A DNA stretch of 34,234 nt from Rikenellaceae bacterium (lineage in GTDB: Bacteria; Bacteroidota; Bacteroidia; Bacteroidales; UBA932), in contig CAAGIG010000005.1 in assembly GCA_900769885.1 (NCBI GenBank), positions 1 through 34,234 of the forward strand. The letters are read 5' to 3'. The position numbers were made by a program, and so were the translations under genes. The notes under the pieces were generated by a model. That model did no database searches, was not told where the DNA came from, and was given only the letters and a program-made list of their open reading frames with translations. Positions 15,888-24,491 of this stretch are shown here, in pieces. Each line of letters starts with the position of its first letter. Within the stretch, counting starts at the first letter, position 1.

Positions 15888-17153
15888 TTATGCTCCGAAA
15901 TTATCGTAAAGGATATTTTCAGGAGGTACTCCAAGGCTGTCAAGCAGTTTTACAACTGAATCGACCATCATAGGAGGACCGCACATCAAATACAATGCAT
16001 CTTCTGGAGCTTCGTGATTCTTCAAGTATGTTTCATACATAACATTGTGAACAAAACCAGGAATATAACTTACACCAGCTTTATCAGCTTCAGGGTCCGG
16101 TCTGTCAAGTGCCAAATGGAACTTGAAGTTAGGGAACTCAGACTCGATCTGGTTGTAATCTTCCAAATAGAAAGCCTCTTTAAGGGCACGAGCACCATAG
16201 AAGAAGTTAACTTTTCTATTTGTTTTTTCAGTTTTGAACAAATGCATAATGTGGCTTCTCATAGGAGCCATACCTGCACCACCACCTACAAAGATAAGTT
16301 CTTGTTCAGCAGGAAGATTATCAGGTAGGAAGAATTCACCGTAAGGACCTGAAATGGTTACTTTGTCACCAGGTTTAAGTGAATAAATGTAAGAAGAACA
16401 GATACCAGGATTGATGTCTGCAAATTTGCAGGCTGCTCTGTCAAATGGAGGAGTAGCAATACGGACATTCAATTTGATAATGTCTCCTTCTGCAGGATAA
16501 CAAGCCATTGAATAAGCTCTCAAGGTAGGGGTAGGGTTAACCATTTTAAGGTCAAATACACCCATTTTCTCCCAATCCTCACGATATTGTTCGTCTACAT
16601 CGATATCTTTACGATAGTCAACAGTAAGAGCAGGAACATCGACCTGGATATATCCACCTGAACGGAAATTCAAATGTTCTCCTTCAGGAAGTTTTACCAC
16701 GAACTCTTTAATGAAAGTAGCAACATTGTGGTTAGAGATAACCTCACATTCCCATTTTTTAACGCTTAGGGCTGACTCGGGAACGACAATGCTCATATTT
16801 TCTTTAATTTTCACTTGGCAACCAAGACGCCAGTTGTCAGCAATTTGTTTTCTGGTAAAGAAACCGACCTCGGTAGGAAGGATTGTACCACCACCTTCGG
16901 TTACGCGGCATTTACATTGACCGCAGTTACCTTTACCACCACAAGCTGATGGAAGGAAAATTTTCTGTTCGGCAAGAGTTGTAAGAAGGTTTCCACCTGG
17001 AGCCACTTCCACCTCTTTGCTACCATTGTTAATGTTGATTTTTACTGAACCTGATGGGGTGATCTTCGCCTTGATGAAAAGGAGAAGCGCTACCAACAAA
17101 AGAGTCAGTGTTACGAAAGCTATGATAGCTGCAATAATTGTTGATGTCATCAT
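15888..17153 (-). CDS. nqrF: Na+-translocating NADH:quinone reductase subunit F
   Basis: Electron-entry subunit of the Na+-NQR complex: it oxidises NADH and passes electrons through FAD and a [2Fe-2S] cluster. It has 421 residues. One N-terminal membrane helix is at 5-28. The plant-type ferredoxin domain has Cys71, Cys77, Cys80 (CGGKGNCGQC) and Cys112. The FAD-binding RAYSMA and the NAD-binding GGGAGMAPMRS follow. The C-terminal DNFGA is characteristic. A strong ribosome-binding site (AAGGAG) precedes the start. Last gene of nqrABCDEF, 16 bases after nqrE. Confidence 0.97.
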   Translation of the reverse strand: MMTSTIIAAIIAFVTLTLLLVALLLFIKAKITPSGSVKININNGSKEVEVAPGGNLLTTLAEQKIFLPSACGGKGNCGQCKCRVTEGGGTILPTEVGFFTRKQIADNWRLGCQVKIKENMSIVVPESALSVKKWECEVISNHNVATFIKEFVVKLPEGEHLNFRSGGYIQVDVPALTVDYRKDIDVDEQYREDWEKMGVFDLKMVNPTPTLRAYSMACYPAEGDIIKLNVRIATPPFDRAACKFADINPGICSSYIYSLKPGDKVTISGPYGEFFLPDNLPAEQELIFVGGGAGMAPMRSHIMHLFKTEKTNRKVNFFYGARALKEAFYLEDYNQIESEFPNFKFHLALDRPDPEADKAGVSYIPGFVHNVMYETYLKNHEAPEDALYLMCGPPMMVDSVVKLLDSLGVPPENILYDNFGA

Positions 17154-17169
17154 ATCTTAAATCTCCTTT

Positions 17170-17778
17170 TTAAAGTTGAATACCCATAAAAGTCATAAAT
17201 GCAATACCCATAAGACCTACAGTGATGAAGGTGATACCAAGACCGCGTAGAGGTGCAGGAACGTGTGAGTAGGTAAGTTTCTCTCTGATTGCTGCAAGAG
17301 CAACGATTGCAAGGAACCAGCCAATACCTGAACCAAGTGCATAAACGGTAGCTTCACCAACATTTACGAAGTCTTTTTCCTGCATAAACAATGAAGCACC
17401 AAGAATCGCACAGTTTACAGCGATAAGAGGTAGGAAAATACCAAGTTGTGAGTAAAGTGCAGGTGCAAATTTCTCAACCACCATCTCTACAATCTGAACG
17501 ATAGCAGCAATAACTGCGATGAATACGATAAAACTTAGGAAGCTTAGATCGACATTAGGCATTCCGGCCCACTTAAGTGCTCCTGCTTTTAGTACATACT
17601 CGTTCAACAAGTAGTTGATAGGAAGGGTAACAAGTAGAACGAAGATAACAGCTAAGCCCAAACCGCTGGCTGTCTTCACATTTTTTGATACTGCCAAATA
17701 TGAGCACATACCCAAGAAATAGGCAAATATCATATTGTCAACAAATATTGACTTGACAAATAAACTAATGTATTCCAT
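17170..17778 (-). CDS. nqrE: Na+-translocating NADH:quinone reductase subunit E
   Basis: Integral membrane subunit of 202 residues with about six helices. Together with NqrD it forms the pseudo-symmetric core that binds an intramembrane iron-sulfur centre. The expected ligands Cys25 (LGMCSYLAV) and Cys123 (VNCAILGAS) are both present. It lies 19 bases after nqrD and 16 before nqrF. Confidence 0.96.
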   Translation of the reverse strand: MEYISLFVKSIFVDNMIFAYFLGMCSYLAVSKNVKTASGLGLAVIFVLLVTLPINYLLNEYVLKAGALKWAGMPNVDLSFLSFIVFIAVIAAIVQIVEMVVEKFAPALYSQLGIFLPLIAVNCAILGASLFMQEKDFVNVGEATVYALGSGIGWFLAIVALAAIREKLTYSHVPAPLRGLGITFITVGLMGIAFMTFMGIQL

Positions 17779-17797
17779 TTTTGATTTGAGTTAGTTG

Positions 17798-18421
17798 TTA
17801 TTTTTCTTGTAAATCTTTTTGAATGCTTCTTTGTACCCAGATGATACATCCAAGAAGGATAAGTGCCATAGGGGGAAGAATCATCAAACCATTATTCATA
17901 TATCCCATATCGTAGAATGATTGAGGAATTACCTGGAATCCGAAAAGTGTTCCTGAACCAAACAATTCACGGAAGAATGCAACGATTACAAGGATAAGAC
18001 CATAACCGGCACCATTTCCAATACCATCAATAAATGATGCGAAAGGTTTGTTTCCAAGAGCAAAAGCTTCGATACGACCCATTACGATACAGTTGGTAAT
18101 GATAAGTCCGATATATACCGACAAAGTTTTACTGATGCTGTATGCGTATGCTTTAAGGAATTGGTCCACCAGGATAACCATTAGAGCTACTACCACCAAT
18201 TGAACGATGATACGGATACGGTTGGGAATAGTGTTTCTCAACAATGAAACAACTAAACTTGAAAGTCCTGTAACGACTATTACTGACAAAGCCATTACAA
18301 ATGCACCTTTAAGTTGGACAGTTACTGCCAATGCAGAGCAAATTCCAAGTACAAGTACTGAAATAGGGTTACCCTTGAAAATAGGGTTAAGCAATGTTTC
18401 TTTCAAATTAACTTCATTCAT
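17798..18421 (-). CDS. nqrD: Na+-translocating NADH:quinone reductase subunit D
   Basis: Integral membrane subunit of 207 residues, paralogous to NqrE with inverted topology. Cys28 (LGICSALAV) and Cys111 (ITNCIVMGR) supply the other half of the intramembrane iron centre. It begins three bases after the nqrC stop, implying translational coupling. Normal length, nothing missing. Confidence 0.96.
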   Translation of the reverse strand: MNEVNLKETLLNPIFKGNPISVLVLGICSALAVTVQLKGAFVMALSVIVVTGLSSLVVSLLRNTIPNRIRIIVQLVVVALMVILVDQFLKAYAYSISKTLSVYIGLIITNCIVMGRIEAFALGNKPFASFIDGIGNGAGYGLILVIVAFFRELFGSGTLFGFQVIPQSFYDMGYMNNGLMILPPMALILLGCIIWVQRSIQKDLQEK

Positions 18422-18424
18422 AAA

Positions 18425-19258
18425 CTATTCCTCCACATTATTAACAGATTCTGCGTGCTCTTCGCCACAACAGTCGCAAGCGCAATCTTGAGTTTTTTGG
18501 TTATTGAAGTAAGGCACATAGAATCTTAGCCAGGTGTCAATTGCTTTTTCCAAAGCATCAGAAGTGATTGTACCACCTGAAATAGCATCTACGCCATTGA
18601 TGTCGTCATCAGCTGCACCACCTTTTACAATTTCAATTGATACGAAATTATTTTCAGCATCATTGATTTTTTTGCCTTTGAAGTTTTCTCTGAACCAGTT
18701 TGTTGCGATTTCAGCACCAAGACCGGGAGTTTCACCTTTGTGGTCAAAAACAGCTCCGTCAATGGTGTTCATATCTTTGTCAAACGCAAGGTAGCCCCAG
18801 ATAGGTCCCCAAAGACCGGCGCCATAACAAGGTACAACGGTGATTTTCTCTCCATTAACATTGAAAATGTATACAGGAAGTACAAGTTGTGATTGAGCAG
18901 CTTCGTCTCCGGCAGTGATTTTTTTCATAATGTCGTTTTGAGCTTTCAAATCACTTTGACCTTTGATTTCGATGTTATTTACATCAGAACTCATTTGTCC
19001 ACTCACTTCTCCGTTGAAGTTTACAAGAACAGCCTCTTGGATATTCTCGCTGTAGGTTTTCAAAATGTCTTCATTTGACATTTGTGATTCAGTATTGTAA
19101 AGACCAACTGTGGTAAGGATTTTACTGATGGTCTCCACTTTAACATTTGTCTCCTGTTTGGGTTGGAGTGTAATTGCAGTAAATGCAAGAACAGCAGCAA
19201 CAACCACTACGAGGATTATAGAATAGATGACAGTGTATGTATTACTATTTGTATTCAT
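18425..19258 (-). CDS. nqrC: Na+-translocating NADH:quinone reductase subunit C
   Basis: Membrane-anchored subunit with a covalent FMN. It has 277 residues, with one N-terminal helix at 9-30 and a periplasmic domain containing GAGLWGPIWGYLAFD and HKGETPGLGAEI. The flavinylation site reads DAISGGT, with acceptor Thr230; the common form is SGAT, so Gly replaces Ala here. The C-terminus is odd: residues 259-264 read CACDCC, followed by an acidic tail. I do not know this cysteine cluster from model NqrC proteins. FMN attachment would need an ApbE-type transferase encoded elsewhere. It starts eight bases after nqrB. Confidence 0.95.
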   Translation of the reverse strand: MNTNSNTYTVIYSIILVVVVAAVLAFTAITLQPKQETNVKVETISKILTTVGLYNTESQMSNEDILKTYSENIQEAVLVNFNGEVSGQMSSDVNNIEIKGQSDLKAQNDIMKKITAGDEAAQSQLVLPVYIFNVNGEKITVVPCYGAGLWGPIWGYLAFDKDMNTIDGAVFDHKGETPGLGAEIATNWFRENFKGKKINDAENNFVSIEIVKGGAADDDINGVDAISGGTITSDALEKAIDTWLRFYVPYFNNQKTQDCACDCCGEEHAESVNNVEE

Positions 19259-19266
19259 ATTGGTTA

Positions 19267-20397
19267 TTATTTGCTGTTAACTCTTTTAATTCTTCTCTTG
19301 ATATTTGCTTCCACTACATAGTAGTCAATTAGTGGTGCAAATGTGTTCATTAGCAAGATTGCCAACATCATTCCTTCAGGATAACCAGGGTTGAACAGAC
19401 GGACAATAATTGCAATTGCACCTACAAGGAAACCATAAATCCATTTACCTTTTTCAGTTTGTGATGAGGTAACAGGGTCGGTAGCCATAAATACAAGACC
19501 AAAAGCAAAACCACCCATTACAAGATGATACCACGCAGGAAGTGCAAGGTAAGAACCTTCAGGTGCAAGACCATTTGCCAAAAATCCTACTGCAAGGGCA
19601 CCAATAACACCTGAAACCATAATCTTCCAGCTTGCTACTCCGGTCCAGATAAGAATTACGGCACCGATAAGAATTGCAATGGTAGAAGTTTCACCTACAG
19701 AACCGGGGATCAAACCAATGAACATATCCATAAATGAATATTCAAGGTTACCTGCTGATGCTTGTGCCAAAGGTGTAGCACCTGAGAAACCATCCACGCC
19801 GGTTACCCATACTTGGTCACCTGACATTTTGCTTGGGTAAGCAAAGAAAAGGAATGCGCGTGAAAGGAGTGCAGGGTTCCAGATATTCATACCTGTACCG
19901 CCGAATACCTCTTTACCAACGATAACTGCAAATGCTACAGCAACTGCAAGCATCCATAGAGGAACATCTACGGGTACAATCAACGGGATAATCATACCGG
20001 AAACAAGGTAACCTTCGTTCACTTCGTGTCCTCTGATTTGGGCAGAAATGAACTCGATACCAAGACCTACGATGTATGATACCAAATATAAAGGTATAAC
20101 TTTAAGAAGACCATACCAGAACATTTGCATAAAGGTCATTTCTATACCTGCTGCAAGTGCGTGTTGATAACCAATGTTGTAAGCTCCGAACAAAAGTGCA
20201 GGAAGCAAAGCAACCACAACGACAATCATCACTCTTTTCAAGTCAACGCAGTCTCTCACGTGGCTACCTTTCTTGGTTGTTGTATTGGGAACGAATGCAA
20301 ATGATTCGAATGCATCAAAAGTAGAGTGCAAAAATCCCAATTTTCCACCTTTTTCGAAGGTGGGTTTAATATTGTCTATAAATTTTCTAATTCCCAT
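19267..20397 (-). CDS. nqrB: Na+-translocating NADH:quinone reductase subunit B
   Basis: Largest membrane subunit, 376 residues with about ten helices. It carries a covalent FMN and riboflavin in known complexes and forms the Na+ and quinone route. The FMN acceptor motif is GFSGATPLAQ with Thr208. The conserved GKEVFGGTGMNIWNPALLSR segment (161-180) is intact. It starts 15 bases after the nqrA stop. Confidence 0.97.
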   Translation of the reverse strand: MGIRKFIDNIKPTFEKGGKLGFLHSTFDAFESFAFVPNTTTKKGSHVRDCVDLKRVMIVVVVALLPALLFGAYNIGYQHALAAGIEMTFMQMFWYGLLKVIPLYLVSYIVGLGIEFISAQIRGHEVNEGYLVSGMIIPLIVPVDVPLWMLAVAVAFAVIVGKEVFGGTGMNIWNPALLSRAFLFFAYPSKMSGDQVWVTGVDGFSGATPLAQASAGNLEYSFMDMFIGLIPGSVGETSTIAILIGAVILIWTGVASWKIMVSGVIGALAVGFLANGLAPEGSYLALPAWYHLVMGGFAFGLVFMATDPVTSSQTEKGKWIYGFLVGAIAIIVRLFNPGYPEGMMLAILLMNTFAPLIDYYVVEANIKRRIKRVNSK

Positions 20398-20412
20398 ATT
20401 AATTCCTCCCGA

Positions 20413-21798
20413 TTAAGCCATTTCTTTAAGCATCAAGTCGATACCATCAGAGATGATAGACTGGATTTCGATTTTAGAAGGACAGATGTATTCACAAAGA
20501 GCGAAGTCTTCTTCGATAACTTCGTAAATACCAAGTTGTTCCATTTTGTCAATATCTCCTGCAAGGATGGCCTTAAGGAGGTAAACAGGATAAATATCCA
20601 TAGGAAGAACTTTCTCATAGTTGCCATTTATTACGAAAGCACGTTCTCCACCATTAAGGTTGGTGTCCATATTATACTGTTTCTTTGGGCATAGCCAAGA
20701 AAAGTATGTTTTAGAGAAACTGAACTTTTTGGGTCTTAGGATTTTAGCCCAACCAAGACCTTCGTAGTAATCGCCTTCAGTAAGAAGTGTTACCTGTGAA
20801 TCGTAGAAGCCCAAGAAACCTTCAGCGCCTACATTTTTACCGGTAAGTACATCTCCGCTGACAAATCTCACTGAGCAACCTTTTTGATAAGATTGTTTTG
20901 CATCAGCATCTTTGCTCGCAAATTCATTGATGTGTTTCATAGACATACCAACGATACCTCTTACATAGCAAGGAGAAGCGGCACGAGGACCACAGATAGC
21001 GATAGTTTTAGAGTAGTCACAAATTCCTTTGCTGAACAATTTGCCGATAATAGCCAAGTGGTTCATATCGATTGTCCAAACAACTTCTCCTTTGTTTATT
21101 GGAGAGATGTGGTGAATTTGGGTTCCTACATTACCTGCAGGGTGAGGTCCCATAAATTTGTGGAACACAACGCCTTGAAGTTTGTGGAAAGGAGTGCTTG
21201 CATAGGTTTGGGCATTCAAACTCAAATGAATCTTGCCAGGAACGATTTTACCAAGGGCGTTGATTGCTGTCTGGATGTTGGTAACCTCTTCTCTTAGAGT
21301 GTAGTCATAGTCTGCTCCGAGGGGAGCTGTGTTGAAGCCGGAAATGAAAATAGCCTTGGGCATAACTTCTGGAGAAGGTATGATGCCGTAAGGACGTTGT
21401 TTGATTCCGGCCCAAAGACCACTTTCAAGAAGAGCATTGATAACCTGCTCCTTAGTGATAGTTTCCACTTTGGGTAAATCGAATTTGTGATAATTGATTT
21501 CAGAGTCTGCTTTAACTCTTACTTCAAGGAGTTTTCTTTTTTCTCCTCGTACAATTTCAGATACAACTCCGCTAACCGGAGATGAAAATCTGATTTCAGG
21601 TCTTTTTTTGTCGATAAAGAGTGTATCACCTGCAAGAACGGTGTCACCCTCCTTAACTACAAGTCTCGGAATAAGACCTTTGAAATCGGTTGGTTTCAAA
21701 GCGACTGTATCAGAAACTATACTTTTAGCGATTTTGGCATTGGACATACCTTCGATGGGAATATCCAATCCTTTTCTTAATTTTATATAGTCAACCAT
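20413..21798 (-). CDS. nqrA: Na+-translocating NADH:quinone reductase subunit A
   Basis: Cytoplasmic subunit of the Na+-NQR complex, 461 residues from the ATG at 21798. The N-terminus MVDYIKLRKGLDIPIEG is typical. The barrel-like LVVKEGDTVLAGDTLF and SGVVSEIVRGEKR segments and the late CEYICPSKIEIQ segment fit the family. The frame is open to a TTG at 21831, but the -7 element at 21819-21826 would leave that start outside the transcript. First gene of the operon, divergent from uvrD. Confidence 0.95.
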   Translation of the reverse strand: MVDYIKLRKGLDIPIEGMSNAKIAKSIVSDTVALKPTDFKGLIPRLVVKEGDTVLAGDTLFIDKKRPEIRFSSPVSGVVSEIVRGEKRKLLEVRVKADSEINYHKFDLPKVETITKEQVINALLESGLWAGIKQRPYGIIPSPEVMPKAIFISGFNTAPLGADYDYTLREEVTNIQTAINALGKIVPGKIHLSLNAQTYASTPFHKLQGVVFHKFMGPHPAGNVGTQIHHISPINKGEVVWTIDMNHLAIIGKLFSKGICDYSKTIAICGPRAASPCYVRGIVGMSMKHINEFASKDADAKQSYQKGCSVRFVSGDVLTGKNVGAEGFLGFYDSQVTLLTEGDYYEGLGWAKILRPKKFSFSKTYFSWLCPKKQYNMDTNLNGGERAFVINGNYEKVLPMDIYPVYLLKAILAGDIDKMEQLGIYEVIEEDFALCEYICPSKIEIQSIISDGIDLMLKEMA

Positions 21799-21818
21799 AA
21801 GCTTTATGAATTTGGGTG

Positions 21819-21826
21819 CAAATATA
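21819..21826 (-). promoter_or_regulatory. Putative -7 element of nqr operon promoter
   Basis: The reverse strand reads TATATTTG, matching TAnnTTTG, 21 bases before the nqrA ATG. It decides the nqrA start. Confidence 0.6.
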
Positions 21827-21839
21827 GTCAAAACTTTTG

Positions 21840-21847
21840 TAGATTTG
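21840..21847 (+). promoter_or_regulatory. Putative -7 element of uvrD promoter
   Basis: TAGATTTG matches TAnnTTTG, 21 bases before the uvrD ATG. It is divergent from, and 13 bases away from, the nqr -7 element. Confidence 0.5.
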
Positions 21848-21868
21848 TGGAATTAAATAAAAGAAATT

Positions 21869-24190
21869 ATGATAGATTTGACGGGATTGAATGATGTTCA
21901 AACTCAGGCAGTTAAATGCCAAAATGGCCCTTGTTTGATTATGGCCGGAGCTGGTTCTGGAAAGACCAGAGTATTAACTTATAAAATAGCATATTTGTTG
22001 GATCAGGGTGCGGAACCGTCTGAGGTTATGGCACTTACATTTACCAATAAGGCTTCGAAGGAGATGAAGAGCCGTATTGCAACCCTCGTGGGAACCAAAA
22101 AGGCTTCGCAGTTGTGGAGTGGAACTTTTCACTCGATTTTTGCAAAAATTCTCAGAAAATACTCCTCTTTATTGGGATTTCCATCCACTTTTACCATTTA
22201 CGATGGCTCAGATGCAAAGAATGCAATCAAACTTTGTATAAAGGAATTGCAATTGGATGATAAAATCTACAAACCGAATGTAGTCCTTTCCCGTATATCT
22301 TCTGCCAAAAACCATCTTGTCACTGCAGAATCCTATATGAATAACCAGATGGCTATTCAAAAAGATATGATGCAGGGCAAAGGGAAAATTTGTGAGATTT
22401 ACAGACTGTATGCCAGAAAATGTAAGGCAGAAGGGGTAATGGATTTTGATGATATTCTTTTGTATATGAATATCTTATTAAGAGATTTTCCGGAGGTTCT
22501 TACAGAATTGCAGTCAAAAATTTCCCATATCCTGGTGGATGAGTATCAGGATACCAATATGGCGCAGTATCATATTGTTAGAAAAATTGCTCAAATCAGC
22601 AGAAACATAACTGTTGTAGGTGATGATTCTCAGAGTATTTACGCATTTCGTGGGGCAAAGATCCAGAATATCCTCAATTTCAAAAAAGATTATCCCGAGG
22701 CTCAGGAGTTCCGTTTGGAACAAAACTACCGTTCTACCCAAACTATTGTAAATGCTGCAAACTCAGTCATTGCCCACAATGCAAACAGATTGAAAAAGGA
22801 ATGTTTCTCTGAAGGTGATGTAGGGGAAAAGATTGAACTTCTGAGGTCTTTCAATGAAGTGGAAGAGGCGGCAGCCGTTGTCTCATCAATCACCAAGAGA
22901 ATCTACAATACCAAGTGCTCTTACGATTCATTCACTGTTTTGTATCGTACAAACTCTCAGTCCAGAGTTATTGAAGAGGCGTTGCGCAGGAGAAATATAC
23001 CTTATAAAATCTTTGCGGGCCACTCTTTCTATGAACGAAAGGAGATTAAGGATGTGTTGGCGTATATGAGATTGGTAATCAATCATAATGACAATGATGC
23101 ATTCCGAAGGGTGATAAATTTCCCTGCAAGAGGAATTGGAGCCACTTCAATGGAGTGTCTTGTGAGAGCTTCGATTGAAAAAGGGGTTTCACTCTGGGAT
23201 GCAATCTCTCTTAATGACCTTCCTCTTTATGGTCTTAAAGGAGCTGCATTGACAAAAATGGTCGCTTTCAGAGATTTGATTCAGAAATTTTCAGATTTGC
23301 TGATGAGTGATTCTGCTTACGATTTGGCTAAAAAGATTGTAGACAGTTCGGGAATTACTGCAATGTTGCGTCAGGATAATACTGTTGAAGGAATTTCCAG
23401 GGCAGAGAATATCGATGAGTTGCTGAATGGTGTCAAAGAATTTGTCGAGACAGAGGTGGAAACAGCAGAGGAGTTGGGTGAACACGATAAATTTGTCTCT
23501 TTGACCGATTTTATGGAAAATGTAGCATTGTTGACAGATGAGGAGGGAGAGAAGGATGAGGAGGACAATAATAAAGTTAAATTGATGACCATTCACGCCT
23601 CCAAAGGTTTGGAATTTCCTTATGTATATATAATAGGTGTGGAGGAGAATTTATTCCCATCGTCAATGTCGATGATGGAGGCAGAAGGGGTAGAAGAGGA
23701 GAGACGTTTGTTTTATGTAGCATTGACCAGAGCTGAGAAAGCTGTCTCATTGTCTTATGCCCTCCAGCGTTTCCATAATGGTGAAACAAAAAGCAATTCT
23801 CCCAGTCGTTTCCTCAAGGAGATAGATCCTCAATATCTCGATGGTATGTTGCTTTCAAGAAATGAAGTGAACGCTTCCGGGGGAGGTCAGCGTCCTCGGG
23901 AATCATTCTCAGGTTCTTCTTTTGGTTCGTACTCTTCGGGCAGCCCGAGAGAACGAATGCCCGATATGTCCAAACTTCAAAAGATAAATAGTGCTCAGGT
24001 GAGGAATGCGGCTCCTGTTTCTGGTAGTGAAAATTTTAAAGCCGGAGACAAAGTTGTTCACGACAGATTTGGAAATGGAGAAATTGTTTCAATCGTGAAA
24101 GAGCCTTCTGGAGACAAGGCAGTAGTGAAATTTGTGGTCGGAGGAGAGAGAACTTTGCTTTTAAAATATGCAAAACTTCAAAAATTGTAG
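21869..24190 (+). CDS. pcrA: UvrD/PcrA-type superfamily 1A DNA helicase
   Basis: A 773-residue 3'-5' DNA helicase for excision and mismatch repair, rolling-circle replication and removal of stalled polymerases. The Q motif is at residues 7-14. Walker A is GAGSGKT (27-33), motif II is VDEYQDTN, motif III is GDDSQSIYAFRGA and motif IV is EQNYRST. Motifs V and VI are MTIHASKGLEF and ALTRAEK. After a Ser/Gly-rich linker, the final 50 residues (GDKVVHDRFGNGEIV to the end) form the Tudor-like domain that binds RNA polymerase in PcrA. The domain order and length are normal. PcrA versus UvrD is a naming choice. The gene has its own promoter and is not part of an operon. Confidence 0.95.
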   Translation: MIDLTGLNDVQTQAVKCQNGPCLIMAGAGSGKTRVLTYKIAYLLDQGAEPSEVMALTFTNKASKEMKSRIATLVGTKKASQLWSGTFHSIFAKILRKYSSLLGFPSTFTIYDGSDAKNAIKLCIKELQLDDKIYKPNVVLSRISSAKNHLVTAESYMNNQMAIQKDMMQGKGKICEIYRLYARKCKAEGVMDFDDILLYMNILLRDFPEVLTELQSKISHILVDEYQDTNMAQYHIVRKIAQISRNITVVGDDSQSIYAFRGAKIQNILNFKKDYPEAQEFRLEQNYRSTQTIVNAANSVIAHNANRLKKECFSEGDVGEKIELLRSFNEVEEAAAVVSSITKRIYNTKCSYDSFTVLYRTNSQSRVIEEALRRRNIPYKIFAGHSFYERKEIKDVLAYMRLVINHNDNDAFRRVINFPARGIGATSMECLVRASIEKGVSLWDAISLNDLPLYGLKGAALTKMVAFRDLIQKFSDLLMSDSAYDLAKKIVDSSGITAMLRQDNTVEGISRAENIDELLNGVKEFVETEVETAEELGEHDKFVSLTDFMENVALLTDEEGEKDEEDNNKVKLMTIHASKGLEFPYVYIIGVEENLFPSSMSMMEAEGVEEERRLFYVALTRAEKAVSLSYALQRFHNGETKSNSPSRFLKEIDPQYLDGMLLSRNEVNASGGGQRPRESFSGSSFGSYSSGSPRERMPDMSKLQKINSAQVRNAAPVSGSENFKAGDKVVHDRFGNGEIVSIVKEPSGDKAVVKFVVGGERTLLLKYAKLQKL

Positions 24191-24207
24191 AAATGAGCAA
24201 AAAAATA

Positions 24208-24237
24208 TTTGTATTTCTACAAAAGTTTGTATATTTG
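24208..24237 (+). promoter_or_regulatory. Promoter after uvrD, driving hairpin RNA or lipoprotein leader
   Basis: A -33 TTTG at 24208-24211 and a -7 TATATTTG at 24230-24237 are 18 bases apart. This is among the best consensus promoters in the window. Transcription would begin near 24244, some 250 bases before the next ATG. Confidence 0.65.
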
Positions 24238-24263
24238 CATCAAGTTTTTCATAGTTTAAGTTT

Positions 24264-24313
24264 AGGTTAAGTAGCACGGCGGCTTGGGATTCTCTCAAGT
24301 CGCCGTGTGACCT
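24264..24313 (+). ncRNA. Structured RNA: small RNA or 5' leader of lipoprotein gene
   Basis: This lies in the 301-base gene-free gap 24191-24491. A 12-bp stem (24275-24286 with 24296-24307) closes a nine-base loop. An outer AGGT/ACCT helix (24264-24267 with 24310-24313) embraces it. The single non-Watson-Crick pair is G82-U300 in plus-strand RNA but would be A-C in the opposite strand, which favours a plus-strand transcript. The hairpin is some 30 bases after a good promoter. The T-rich TGCTTCTTTTT occurs at 24324-24334 and again at 24376-24386. The first copy could end a small RNA of about 90 bases. Alternatives are a long leader regulating the downstream lipoprotein gene, or a weak uvrD terminator. 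The remainder of the gap shows nothing I recognise. Confidence 0.4.
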
Positions 24314-24491
24314 TTATAGGGTATGCTTCTTTTTACCAATTTCTAATATATACTTTAATCGTTTAAAGGCAATCTTGCTTCTTTTTCTCTATTTTTAAAA
24401 TTGAGGATTTTTGCGAATAAAATGTGGAATAATCCCAATTCCTTTCTGCCGGAGATAACTTTGCTGAAGTTAACTTTTAAAAAATAGAATT

